A stretch of 64,000 nt of DNA from an uncultured Aquimarina sp. (GTDB lineage Bacteria > Bacteroidota > Bacteroidia > Flavobacteriales > Flavobacteriaceae). Positions 38,913-48,081 of the stretch are shown here, piece after piece. The position numbers and the translations under genes were made by a program. Numbering within the stretch: position 1 is the first letter of the stretch; every line of letters begins with the position of its first letter. The stretch spans positions 1-64,000 of the forward strand of contig CANLYR010000002.1 of NCBI GenBank assembly GCA_947495425.1, given 5' to 3'. Under the pieces are notes generated by a model. That model saw only the letters and a list, made by a program, of their open reading frames with translations, was not told where the DNA came from and did no database searches.

Positions 38913-40364
38913 ATGCTGTTTAATTCTATAGATTATATTGTCTTCTTGCCATTAGTATTCTTTATATACTGGTTTTTTTTCAATAAAAAATTACAAATTC
39001 AGAATATATTTCTTCTAGCTGCCAGTTATTTCTTTTATGGTATTTGGGACTGGAGGTTTTTATTGTTGATACTTGCCAGTACTATTTTAGATTTTTTTGT
39101 GGGTCAACTTATTTATTCGAGCGACACTAAAGGCAAGAAAAGAAAGTGGCTGTGGTGTAGCGTCATTTTTAATATTGGACTATTAGGCTTTTTTAAATAT
39201 TATAATTTTTTTATAGATTCATGGATTGACCTAGCCTCTGTATTTGGATATCAATTACACAATACATGGACCCTAAAAGTTATATTGCCGGTAGGGATAT
39301 CATTTTACACTTTTCAAACGATGTCGTATAGTTTTGACATATATTATAAGAAAATTACACCTACCAAAGATTTTATATCTTTTGCGACCTTTGTCAGTTT
39401 TTTTCCTCAGCTAGTAGCAGGTCCCATTGAAAGAGCTTCAGATCTTTTACCGCAGATTCTAAATAAAAGAACTTTTCGATACGATCAAGCAGTAAGTGGT
39501 TTGAAACTTATATTATGGGGATTTTTTAAAAAGCTAGTCATTGCTGATTCACTTGCTCCAATTGTAGATGATATATTTACGAATTACGATAATCATTCAT
39601 CAACTACATTACTAATCGGAGTATTCTTTTTTTCTTTTCAAATTTATAGTGATTTTAGCGGCTATTCTGATATTGCAATCGGCACAGCCAAATTATTTGG
39701 AATTGAATTAAGTAGTAATTTTAAGTTTCCCTACTTTTCGAGAAATATAGCCGAATTTTGGCGAAGGTGGCACATATCGTTATCTCGATGGTTTCGAGAT
39801 TATGTATATATTCCTCTTGGCGGCTCTAAAGACACACTATGGGCTTCAATACGTAATGTCTTCATCATATTTTTAATAAGTGGGTTCTGGCATGGGGCAA
39901 ACTGGACATTCATTGTTTGGGGAAGCATACACGCATTATTGTTTTTACCACTATTTGTATCAGGTAAAAACAGAAAATTCCTCGATGCATCAATAGCAGA
40001 TAAAACGTTATTTCCTTCATTACAGGAATGTGCACAGGTTATAATTACATTTTTTATGGTAACATTTTCCTGGATTTTTTTTAGAGCAGAATCATTAACG
40101 CATGCCTGGGGATATTTAAAGTTGATATTTTTCAATACTAAAATTCATAGTTATACTCATCCATTAGGCTATCGAATGCTTGATTACTTTATAGTAATTA
40201 TTGTGTTTATCATTTATGAATTTTGTATTCGAAAAAATGAGAGAAATCCATTCATATCAAAGTCAAGATATGTTAGGTTTTTATGTTATACTATACTCTT
40301 ACTAGCGATACTATTATTTTATGATGATCAAATAGATAGATCATTTATATACTTTCAATTCTAA
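38913..40364 (+). CDS. MBOAT O-acyltransferase 1 (AlgI-like)
   Basis: This inner-membrane acyltransferase passes acyl groups, usually acetyl, across the membrane for polysaccharide O-acylation. The 483-residue protein has about ten transmembrane helices. It shows the MBOAT core FWRRWHISLSRWFRDYVYIP, LGGS, and the catalytic His in SGFWHGANWTF near residue 327. It ends in FIYFQF, as do the other two MBOAT proteins here. An SGNH partner starts 11 bases later. It is the most divergent of the three copies. Confidence 0.93.
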   Translation: MLFNSIDYIVFLPLVFFIYWFFFNKKLQIQNIFLLAASYFFYGIWDWRFLLLILASTILDFFVGQLIYSSDTKGKKRKWLWCSVIFNIGLLGFFKYYNFFIDSWIDLASVFGYQLHNTWTLKVILPVGISFYTFQTMSYSFDIYYKKITPTKDFISFATFVSFFPQLVAGPIERASDLLPQILNKRTFRYDQAVSGLKLILWGFFKKLVIADSLAPIVDDIFTNYDNHSSTTLLIGVFFFSFQIYSDFSGYSDIAIGTAKLFGIELSSNFKFPYFSRNIAEFWRRWHISLSRWFRDYVYIPLGGSKDTLWASIRNVFIIFLISGFWHGANWTFIVWGSIHALLFLPLFVSGKNRKFLDASIADKTLFPSLQECAQVIITFFMVTFSWIFFRAESLTHAWGYLKLIFFNTKIHSYTHPLGYRMLDYFIVIIVFIIYEFCIRKNERNPFISKSRYVRFLCYTILLLAILLFYDDQIDRSFIYFQF

Positions 40365-40375
40365 ACCAAGAAAAG

Positions 40376-41332
40376 ATGATAAAGCTAATAAAAAAAAGTA
40401 TCCTGTATGGTTTTTTTCTAATCCTTGCATTAGAAATTCTGGTAAGGGTATTTTATTTAGGAAAAGATAATCCTACACGATACCTAGATCAATTTAGCGT
40501 AGAAAAATGGGAACCCAATCAGCATGGGTTTTCTATAACCGGCAATCGAAAACAAAATTTTTCAGAATATCGGATTAATAGTTCAGGGTTTAATTCCTAT
40601 AGAGAATTTTCTCCTTCTTTAAATAAAACAGAAATTGCAATAGTAGGAGATTCTTTTATAGAGGGGTTTCATCAGGATTATTATAACTCAATAGGAAAAA
40701 AAATTGAAAACTTACTACCCAATATCGAAGTCTATGAATATGGATATGCAGGATATGACATGGCAGATCAATTGCACCTTATCTACCAATACAAAGAACA
40801 GTTTGAATTAGTAGATCATGTAGTAATAAATCTAGAGTTTTCTACTGATTTGACACGTAGTGAGTATGGTGTTATAAGAGATAGGCTTGCGCTGGAATCT
40901 AGAACCAATAAACTTTTGAAAAAAAGTAAGCTACTTGTTTATTCTAAAAGTATTGGAGTACTTGATCCCATTAAAAGGTTTGTGTCTGGAAGTATTATTT
41001 TTTTTAAGCAATTATTAAACAAAAGTGAAATTAACACCAACAAAACCAAAGCAATAGCACTCAAAAAAGAAAATAAGTATATAGACAATTTTAAAAGTCT
41101 TGTATCACACTATGGTTATGATAAAGACCGTTTTGTTTTATTATTAGATACAAAGACGACCAGCCCCTTATTTCTTTCATATCTAAATAGAAATAATTTT
41201 GAATATCTTGATTTCTCTAAGGCGTTTGAAACTTCAGACACTCCAACAACTTTGATATATGACAAACATTGGAATAATCATGGAAGAAGTTTAATTGCAC
41301 ATCTAATTACTGAATATATTAGAAAAAAATAA
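40376..41332 (+). CDS. SGNH-like protein paired with MBOAT 1
   Basis: This 318-residue protein has an N-terminal membrane anchor (about 8-26) and a periplasmic SGNH/GDSL-type fold. Block I with the nucleophile Ser is IAIVGDSFIEG near 95, and the C-terminal block is DKHWNNHGRSLIAH, carrying Asp and His. AlgJ/AlgX-like partners transfer the acyl group from MBOAT to the sugar, and the position 11 bases after an MBOAT gene supports that role. It is convergent with the FemAB-like gene 24 bases away. Confidence 0.82.
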   Translation: MIKLIKKSILYGFFLILALEILVRVFYLGKDNPTRYLDQFSVEKWEPNQHGFSITGNRKQNFSEYRINSSGFNSYREFSPSLNKTEIAIVGDSFIEGFHQDYYNSIGKKIENLLPNIEVYEYGYAGYDMADQLHLIYQYKEQFELVDHVVINLEFSTDLTRSEYGVIRDRLALESRTNKLLKKSKLLVYSKSIGVLDPIKRFVSGSIIFFKQLLNKSEINTNKTKAIALKKENKYIDNFKSLVSHYGYDKDRFVLLLDTKTTSPLFLSYLNRNNFEYLDFSKAFETSDTPTTLIYDKHWNNHGRSLIAHLITEYIRKK

Positions 41333-41356
41333 ATTGCTTTTTTTGTGTGTTTTTAT

Positions 41357-42397
41357 TTACTCATCACTTCTGTACTTTGGGAAAAAATCACCCTCAGCAT
41401 TTAAATCTGAAAATTGATCTGTTAATTGATCGTATACTTCTTGATTGACTATATATTTCCAAATTTCAAAATTTTTAAAATCTTTAGAGAAAGAGGATTT
41501 AAACCTAAATAACGAATCTTCAACACTCCCCAAACCTCCTCCTAAATTAAAATATTGATACCCTTCTAAGGTTCCTCTGACTCTCATTTCATCAATCAAT
41601 AATCGAACTGGAGTAAGATGTAAATAATCATTTCTTGTTCCTGATATATGATATTGTATAATATCATTAGTTTTTATCATCATAGCCGCAGAAATAATTT
41701 CTTTAGTTTCATTATAGATTGCTAGCAATAGATCTGTTTGAAAATCATTACTATTTATAAAATAATCAAAATAGTCTTTTGTAAAGTAATACCCTTTTTT
41801 TGCGTTAACCCTATCCATATTTTCATAATAGAGCTTTATGAAAGTAGATACATCTGCCTTTGAATTACTTAGCCTTATAGAACATTGTTTTTTACCTTTA
41901 TTGATGTATCTTTTTGTGGTTTTGGAAAAAATGTGTCTCTGGTCATCAAGCGTTTTTGTTAAATCAATATTTACAACTCTTCCTAACTGAACGAGATCTC
42001 CTATTCCTTTTAGAATTAAATCCTGATCGCATATGTAGGGATTTAATCTTGAAAATACAGAGATGATATTATTCTTGATGAAAAATTGATTCAGCTGATT
42101 TTTAAAATTAAAATTATCAAATGCTGCGTTTAAATTATTATGTATGGGACCTACGTAACCATAAACAGATGTAACATCAAAGTAATCGGTATCAAAGATT
42201 CTTCTAAGCAACAAAGGTAAGCCAATGATATTCCCCTTAGACTCATATTTGATAAGTATTGGTTTTTCATCATTGGATTTAGAAAGATAATGATAGTCAT
42301 AGGTATGGTAAAAATCATAGAATTTTACTTTATTCAAAAGATTCTGCCAACTCTTTTTTTCGACAATAATCTCAATATTTAAGATTGCCGAACTCAT
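41357..42397 (-). CDS. FemAB-like acyltransferase A (GNAT fold)
   Basis: This 346-residue protein has the tandem-GNAT layout of FemAB/BioF2-like (Acetyltransf_6) acyltransferases, which move aminoacyl or acyl groups onto amines. Landmarks are TKRYINKGKKQCSIRLS near 157, a IYNETKEIISAAMMIKTND strand pair and the YFNLGGGLGSVEDSLFRFK block. It ends FFPKYRSDE, matching FFPLYR-type ends of its neighbour. It is 3 bases after the paralogous gene, so the two form an operon. The acyl donor may be tRNA or ACP; sequence does not decide. Confidence 0.8.
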   Translation of the reverse strand: MSSAILNIEIIVEKKSWQNLLNKVKFYDFYHTYDYHYLSKSNDEKPILIKYESKGNIIGLPLLLRRIFDTDYFDVTSVYGYVGPIHNNLNAAFDNFNFKNQLNQFFIKNNIISVFSRLNPYICDQDLILKGIGDLVQLGRVVNIDLTKTLDDQRHIFSKTTKRYINKGKKQCSIRLSNSKADVSTFIKLYYENMDRVNAKKGYYFTKDYFDYFINSNDFQTDLLLAIYNETKEIISAAMMIKTNDIIQYHISGTRNDYLHLTPVRLLIDEMRVRGTLEGYQYFNLGGGLGSVEDSLFRFKSSFSKDFKNFEIWKYIVNQEVYDQLTDQFSDLNAEGDFFPKYRSDE

Positions 42398-42400
42398 ATT

Positions 42401-43507
42401 TTATTCATTTTGCCTATATAAAGGAAAGTAATTCTTACTAATATCATTTATATCCTGAACATTGGTTAAATCATTTTTTATGATAAGTTCGCTATAAACT
42501 TCTTTATTAATTATTTTTCTCCCAGTGTAATATACAACATCATCATCATTTGGAAAAAACGACTTTTTATATTTGTATAGCCCATCCCCATCTACTCTAC
42601 CGCCACCAAGCACATAATATTTATAATCATTTTCTCTTGCCCAGTTCATTATTTCGATTTTTAAAAAATCATTTGGTCTGGTAAAAAAATAATCTGACAA
42701 TGTACCTCCCAGGTATGAATATAGCGTATTTTCATCTTTTAATATTAGCTCAGTCGAAATAGGTGTGTCATCCTTATAAACAATTGCAATAATTCCGCTT
42801 TCAGGATTTTCTGAGATAAAGTTTGTAAAATAATCGATATAAAAAAAGTACTGATCATGCGCTTCAATACGTTGCATGGTCTGAATATAAATATCGTAAA
42901 AATCCTTAACAATTTCTAAGTGTATCGGAGCTGTATATATTTCAATTCTAAGACCTTCTAATACAGCTTTTCTATGATTATTCCTAACCTTAGATTTAAA
43001 ACCAGCCCATTGATCGTCTTTATCTAGCAACACCCCTTTTACATTCTTCAAACTAGGAATAAGCTCCCCAGAGTATCCTGTATGATTACCATTGAGACTA
43101 AATCGAATAAATTCACTTACAACATCCTCTTTTTGATACCATTGATCTACTTTTTCCCAAAAAAGCTGTACCGTTATGGTATTAGCTTCTTTCTCATCAA
43201 ACAATGGACCACTATAACCATAAGGAGAAATTACATCTTTGTATGGTGTTTTTTCTCCATTCACAATAATGTTTCTTACATAAAAAGGCATGATCACAAC
43301 TGGCTTCTCATCTTTTTTAAAAATAAAATAACGCAGCTGGTGTTTATTCATGTCTGTGGTACCTAATAATTCTGTCTTATAAAAGGGATTAGAATTATTA
43401 AGTTTCTTGATCGATTTTTTATATATTTCTAAATCTTCTTCATTCTCAATTTTATAAGCGCTGAAGCTTGCATTCACATTAGTAGTATTAAAGTAGTTGT
43501 CTCCCAT
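42401..43507 (-). CDS. FemAB-like acyltransferase B (GNAT fold)
   Basis: A 368-residue paralogue of the next gene with the same family layout. It shows KSKVRNNHRKAVLEGLRIEI near 165, TPISTELILKDENTLYSYLG, and the YYVLGGGRVDGDGLYKYKKS block with NYFPLYRQNE at the end. It has no signal peptide or membrane helix. It is first in a two-gene transcript after a 202-base spacer. It lies next to sugar-activating genes, so transfer to an amino sugar is plausible (inference). Confidence 0.8.
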   Translation of the reverse strand: MGDNYFNTTNVNASFSAYKIENEEDLEIYKKSIKKLNNSNPFYKTELLGTTDMNKHQLRYFIFKKDEKPVVIMPFYVRNIIVNGEKTPYKDVISPYGYSGPLFDEKEANTITVQLFWEKVDQWYQKEDVVSEFIRFSLNGNHTGYSGELIPSLKNVKGVLLDKDDQWAGFKSKVRNNHRKAVLEGLRIEIYTAPIHLEIVKDFYDIYIQTMQRIEAHDQYFFYIDYFTNFISENPESGIIAIVYKDDTPISTELILKDENTLYSYLGGTLSDYFFTRPNDFLKIEIMNWARENDYKYYVLGGGRVDGDGLYKYKKSFFPNDDDVVYYTGRKIINKEVYSELIIKNDLTNVQDINDISKNYFPLYRQNE

Positions 43508-43709
43508 ATTTTGTTTCCTAATAATTCTTGTAAGTTACACTATAACAACAGTATAACCCTAAATATTTTCTGTTAAAATCAATCTTGTGGCAATGTATCA
43601 ATTCATAATCCATCAGTAAGAAAGAAAAATTATTCTCCATGATTTTGAGTATTTTTTTCTATAAAATGCTTTTTTTGGGGGTTTAGTTGTCTTTACATTT
43701 CAACGACTG

Positions 43710-44321
43710 CTATTCATTATCTCCTCCTGTAAATACAGGCATATTTAGATTATCATTACTATTCACTCCTTCCTTCAACACTACCTTTTTAATAGTTTTT
43801 ACTATAATCTTTATATCCAAAAAAAAGGATAAATTATCCACATACCAGACATCATATTCAAATTTCTGTTTCCAACTAATTGTGTTTCTACCATTAACTT
43901 GTGCCCAACCAGTTATACCTGGCTTAACATCATGTCTACGTTTTTGCCAATCCTTATATAAAGGTAAATATTGTTCTAATAATGGCCTGGGGCCAATTAT
44001 ACTCATATTACCCTTTAATACATTGAATAATTGAGGAATCTCATCTAGGGAATATTTTCTCACAAAAGCTCCAGTTTTAGTAATTCTATCTTCATAAGGT
44101 AATAGTTCACCGTGCTCATCCTTTTTATCATTCATGGTCTTTAATTTAATAATACTAAACAATGCTCCTTTTTTCCCAGGACGTGATTGAAAGAAAAAGG
44201 GGTTACCATTATTTGCGAAAATCAAAATAACGATTACAATTATTAAAATCGGTGATAAAAGAAATAGTCCGACTAAGGCGGCAAAAAAATCAAAACAACG
44301 TTTTAAAAACAGTCTATACAT
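43710..44321 (-). CDS. Small phosphoglycosyl transferase 1 (PglC-like)
   Basis: This monotopic enzyme transfers a phospho-sugar from UDP-sugar to undecaprenyl phosphate, starting repeat-unit assembly. The 203-residue protein has an N-terminal re-entrant hydrophobic helix (about 10-32). The bacterial sugar transferase core has KLKTMNDKKDEHG, the catalytic Asp-Glu dyad in YSLDEIPQL near 115, GPRPLL and PGITGWAQVNGRN. It lacks the extra N-terminal helices of WcaJ-type proteins. It lies 17 bases downstream of the ACP gene. A closely similar gene is at 48082-48699. Confidence 0.93.
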   Translation of the reverse strand: MYRLFLKRCFDFFAALVGLFLLSPILIIVIVILIFANNGNPFFFQSRPGKKGALFSIIKLKTMNDKKDEHGELLPYEDRITKTGAFVRKYSLDEIPQLFNVLKGNMSIIGPRPLLEQYLPLYKDWQKRRHDVKPGITGWAQVNGRNTISWKQKFEYDVWYVDNLSFFLDIKIIVKTIKKVVLKEGVNSNDNLNMPVFTGGDNE

Positions 44322-44338
44322 AACAATATGTTGTACAA

Positions 44339-44578
44339 TTATATTTCAGATTGGATCGTTTTGATTAAATCGCCAACATTATTCATATTCATCAAATCCA
44401 TAAGCTTGAATTTAATGTTGAACAACTTTTCGATTTCTGAAATGATCATCATGTGTGTTATGGATTCCCATCCATCTACATCATTTGCTGTGGTTTCATC
44501 GGTAAGCTCGAAATTACTATGCGCTAAGACATTTACAAAAGCAGTATTCACTTTTTCTATTATTTCTTCTTTATTCAT
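44339..44578 (-). CDS. Acyl carrier protein
   Basis: This 79-residue carrier protein is acidic and helical. The phosphopantetheine-attachment Ser is at residue 39 in VDGWESITHM, the usual DSL position with W-E-S-I variation. It lies 14 bases downstream of the adenylation gene, so it is probably the dedicated carrier for the activated acid (as DltC is for DltA). It is not the fatty-acid ACP, which in bacteria is normally next to fab genes. Confidence 0.9.
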   Translation of the reverse strand: MNKEEIIEKVNTAFVNVLAHSNFELTDETTANDVDGWESITHMMIISEIEKLFNIKFKLMDLMNMNNVGDLIKTIQSEI

Positions 44579-44592
44579 TGATTTTAATAAGG

Positions 44593-46095
44593 TTAGTTAT
44601 TAGTTGTTTTAAAAAGTTTTTTTAATGCTTTACGATCTATCTTTCCGTTAACACTATGAGGAAGTTCTTTTATAAACCTCACATGAGTTGGTATCATATA
44701 TGCAGGCATCTTCGTTTTCATGTATTCAAACATAGCATCTGTATCAAACTCTTCTGATTCTATAGCAAGCCCTAATTCTGAGTTTCCGAGAGTATTCAAA
44801 ATATCTATGGCTACAATGTTTATTTTTTCGGATACGGCTTTAGCATGAAATTCAATCTCTGAAAGCTCTACTCGATACCCTCTGATCTTTACCTGAAAAT
44901 CTGCTCTACCAACATACATAAAATCTCCTTCTTCATCTTTAAAACAAAGATCTCCTGTCTTATAATATCTACGATCTTCTTCTCCAACTTTCTTAGAGAA
45001 AAATGCATAATCATTACGTTCTTTATTTCTCCAATACCCCGGTGTTAATTGGCAACCTGCAAGACATAATTCTCCTGAGACTCCTGTTGGAACCTCCTGA
45101 TTTTCTTCATTCACGACCATATATTCTACATCATAGAGCGGTACTCCAATAGAGAGTATCCCGTTATGAGATTTATGATTAGCATCTTTATCATAAGGAT
45201 AATATCCACTATAAACTGTATATTCAGTTGGTCCGTAATAATTAAATATCTTACAATTAGGGATACAATCACTCCATTCTGAAGCAATATCTGCATGCAG
45301 TGCTCCTCCTCCAAAACTACAATATCGTACATCTGGAGCATTGATTTCATCAAAGTACGGCCTTAAATAATTAATAATTGAAGGCACCATTGTAAGTACG
45401 GTAAGCTTTTGTTCATTAATAAGCTTGAAAATATAAAAATACTTAATCGCATTCTTGGGAATTGTATAAATACAAGATCCATGCAGCAAAGGAAATAAAT
45501 ACGCCACTACCGAAAAATCAAATGTAAGCTCAAACATTTGGAGGCATTTATCTGAAGATACAAGATTAAACGCTGTATCTTTTTCTACGGCGCTTACTAA
45601 TCCATTCACATTACCATATGTAATCGGCACCCCTTTTGGAGTTCCTGTTGTGCCCGAGGTAAACAAAATATAAGCCAATTGGTCATCTGAAGTTTTTTTT
45701 GGCTCCAAATCAATTTCGGTTTCTACTCGCTTTTTAGATGATATAACTTTATGATATTTATATAATGAAACTTCTGAAGAATCTATGACATATTTTGTTT
45801 CTGTAAGTTCAAAAATTTTGATATTACGCTCTAATGGTGTTTCAGGATTAACAGGCACATATGCTTTCCCCTCCAACCACAATGCAATAATTGATGCATA
45901 TGTTTCAATATCATCATTAGTAACTAACCCTATTAACTTCTCGGTATCATCTATAGTATCATGTATTACCGACCGTATCATTGAAACTATTTTTGAAAAT
46001 TCATAATACGTATAAAAAGTATTGTTTATACAAAAAGCATTGTGATCATAATGCATTTGTATAGATTCTTTTATTTTATTTATGAAGTATATCAT
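44593..46095 (-). CDS. AMP-forming adenylation enzyme (DltA/NRPS A-like)
   Basis: This ATP-dependent enzyme activates an amino or organic acid as an adenylate and loads it on a carrier protein. The 500-residue protein has the core motifs in order: LFTSGTTGTPKGVP (A3) near 140, NYYGPTEYTVYSGY (A5), YKTGDLC (A7), YVGRADFQVKIRGYRVELSE (A8) and VNGKIDRKALKK (A10, catalytic Lys). It is a stand-alone domain of normal length, and the ACP gene follows at 14 bases. The substrate acid cannot be told; D-alanine is only the best-known example. Confidence 0.92.
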   Translation of the reverse strand: MIYFINKIKESIQMHYDHNAFCINNTFYTYYEFSKIVSMIRSVIHDTIDDTEKLIGLVTNDDIETYASIIALWLEGKAYVPVNPETPLERNIKIFELTETKYVIDSSEVSLYKYHKVISSKKRVETEIDLEPKKTSDDQLAYILFTSGTTGTPKGVPITYGNVNGLVSAVEKDTAFNLVSSDKCLQMFELTFDFSVVAYLFPLLHGSCIYTIPKNAIKYFYIFKLINEQKLTVLTMVPSIINYLRPYFDEINAPDVRYCSFGGGALHADIASEWSDCIPNCKIFNYYGPTEYTVYSGYYPYDKDANHKSHNGILSIGVPLYDVEYMVVNEENQEVPTGVSGELCLAGCQLTPGYWRNKERNDYAFFSKKVGEEDRRYYKTGDLCFKDEEGDFMYVGRADFQVKIRGYRVELSEIEFHAKAVSEKINIVAIDILNTLGNSELGLAIESEEFDTDAMFEYMKTKMPAYMIPTHVRFIKELPHSVNGKIDRKALKKLFKTTNN

Positions 46096-46103
46096 TTTTT
46101 AGA

Positions 46104-47201
46104 TTAATAAAAATGTCCGTCTCTATTATATAGTGTAAGTTTATTAAAATCTAGTTGAGTTTCTTTGTGTGCTAAGGCCTTTTTTAAGACTTTGTAAGTA
46201 TACAAGGTTCTAAATTTATCATGTATCGCTTTGTATAACCTTGTATCATCGGTAAAAATAAAACTAGCCTGTATGCTTATAAAATGATCAATTAATGCTT
46301 CAACACAGATATCGTAGTTTTTATCTTCATCTACCAGAAAATATTTTACATTAAACTCTTTATGATTTATAGTAAATGACAAAAATCCAACTAATGTTTC
46401 ATTACTTATAATTTTCACATTATGTATATGTATATTTTTCCCGTTTCCAACTTGTAATGATTGATATGGATATCTTTTCCCTATTGGTATTTGTGTATAT
46501 TGAACAGTACTGATCTGCCAATTCACATATTCTTTTGTTTTATGAATGAGATCATGTTTGCACAATGGTGCTATAAACTCCCAGGTTTGGTTATCTAATT
46601 GAGTAATATAGTCATAAGTAAGTTGCTTCACAGCACTCCTAAGTCTTCGTTTATTAAGGAACCTAATCGCAGCACTAACGAAAATATTGGTCTTGTCAAT
46701 TAAGAACTTAAAATGTTTCAAAAATGAAAATCTACCTATAAGTATAGAAGAATCTAAACTAAAAAATATAGTGTATCGAAGTCTGGATGTTAGAACCTCA
46801 AAAGGTTGTTTGGCATAAAAATCATTTACTTTTTCTGCATAGGATTTAATAATTACCTGTTTATCGGCTAGATTAATCGCTTCATTATAAATGTATGTTC
46901 CCAGAACTGTGTTTTCATATTGATCGTCTACCCACCAAAGGATCATCCAATATATTTTTTTTATTTCATTATTATGTAATGCAATAAAATCAGGAAGCAT
47001 ATAGATAAAAGAAATCATTTTATCATTCTCGAAACCAAGAACCCCACAATAATCATCCTCTTCTATTCTATCATTAGAAATAAGCCATAATGCTTTACTT
47101 TTGGGCAAGGGTACTGTACTATCTTTCCAATAGGTGTTGTTATCAATAGCTTCTCGCAGTACTTTTTTTGTTAAAGGAAGTATTTTTAAATCCTTACTCA
47201 T
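46104..47201 (-). CDS. GNAT-like acyltransferase candidate
   Basis: I do not recognise this 365-residue protein by name. Two GNAT-like strand-helix patterns are visible: residues 45-130 (YCGVLGFENDKMISFIYML, NTVLGTYIYNEAINLA) and residues 195-345 (ETLVGFLSFTINHKEFNVKY). It has no signal peptide or membrane helix. It lies 8 bases upstream of the adenylation gene and 6 bases downstream of the formyltransferase gene, so it belongs to the same module. It is a candidate for the transferase using the loaded ACP; this is inference. Confidence 0.65.
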   Translation of the reverse strand: MSKDLKILPLTKKVLREAIDNNTYWKDSTVPLPKSKALWLISNDRIEEDDYCGVLGFENDKMISFIYMLPDFIALHNNEIKKIYWMILWWVDDQYENTVLGTYIYNEAINLADKQVIIKSYAEKVNDFYAKQPFEVLTSRLRYTIFFSLDSSILIGRFSFLKHFKFLIDKTNIFVSAAIRFLNKRRLRSAVKQLTYDYITQLDNQTWEFIAPLCKHDLIHKTKEYVNWQISTVQYTQIPIGKRYPYQSLQVGNGKNIHIHNVKIISNETLVGFLSFTINHKEFNVKYFLVDEDKNYDICVEALIDHFISIQASFIFTDDTRLYKAIHDKFRTLYTYKVLKKALAHKETQLDFNKLTLYNRDGHFY

Positions 47202-47207
47202 CCCCTA

Positions 47208-47840
47208 TTATTTCTTAAAATGTAACTTTTCAATTTTTTTAAAAGTCTTAACAATTAATCGTTTTCCTTTCTTAGCAAATTTAGGATACAAAGTCTCAAA
47301 CGTATCATTATCATTAACTTTGATAGCAGATTGACAAAGGATCAACCCCTCATCAAGCTTATCATCAATAATATGGGTTGTAATTCCTGTTATTTTTACA
47401 CCATATTCTAATGCATCTTGAATTGCTGTTTTTGTACCTAAAAAACTGGGGAACAGTGAAGGATGAATGTTGATAATCCTGTTGGGGAAAACAGACAACA
47501 TTTCGTCCTTTATTATATATTTAAAATTGAGCATAAATATATAATCAATATTTCGTTTTTTGATCTCCTCGATCAACTTTTTTTGGTATGCCACCAAATT
47601 AGGGAAATCACTTTTATAAAGCTGTAGTGTTTCGATTCCAATTTCTTTTGCCAAATCTGCTGCACCACAAGGTTCTTGTTCATATATTAAAAAAGAAATG
47701 TTACTTTTTTCAAATTTCTTTTTCTTAAAAGCCACAAGGGTATCTTTGGCATTACGCCCCCATCCTGTAACAAGAATTGCCCAATCAATTTTCTTTTCTA
47801 CCTCCATTTCAATGTTAAAACCCTTAAAAAACCGATACAC
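47208..47840 (-). CDS. Formyltransferase-family protein, probable sugar N-formyltransferase
   Basis: This is a folate-dependent formyltransferase-fold enzyme. The 210-residue protein has the catalytic Asn and His in NRIINIHPSLFPSFLG (about 122-124) and the catalytic Asp in HIIDDKLDEGLI near 158, so the triad is intact. The fold resembles PurN/methionyl-tRNA formyltransferase, but the polysaccharide-locus context suggests transfer of formyl to an amino sugar. An internal Met at residue 12 (47807) is an alternative start. It is preceded by a 241-base spacer after the second phosphoglycosyl transferase. Confidence 0.85.
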   Translation of the reverse strand: MYRFFKGFNIEMEVEKKIDWAILVTGWGRNAKDTLVAFKKKKFEKSNISFLIYEQEPCGAADLAKEIGIETLQLYKSDFPNLVAYQKKLIEEIKKRNIDYIFMLNFKYIIKDEMLSVFPNRIINIHPSLFPSFLGTKTAIQDALEYGVKITGITTHIIDDKLDEGLILCQSAIKVNDNDTFETLYPKFAKKGKRLIVKTFKKIEKLHFKK

Positions 47841-48081
47841 ACAGTTTTTAAGATAATTATGTTTTAATTTCCTCAGATTAAGTATATCTATACTTGACGT
47901 GAAGATAATTTTTCCCTTACAAAAATATCTTAAATTTTATATGATGTTACATTTTCTTCCTTTTTTTACCATCTCATGTATTAATTTAGAGGAAATTAAA
48001 ATAGTAGCTTAATTAAATATACATTGAGGGAACTTTGATATAGATTCTAATTATATTTTTGTAAAAACTGAAGCATATTTT

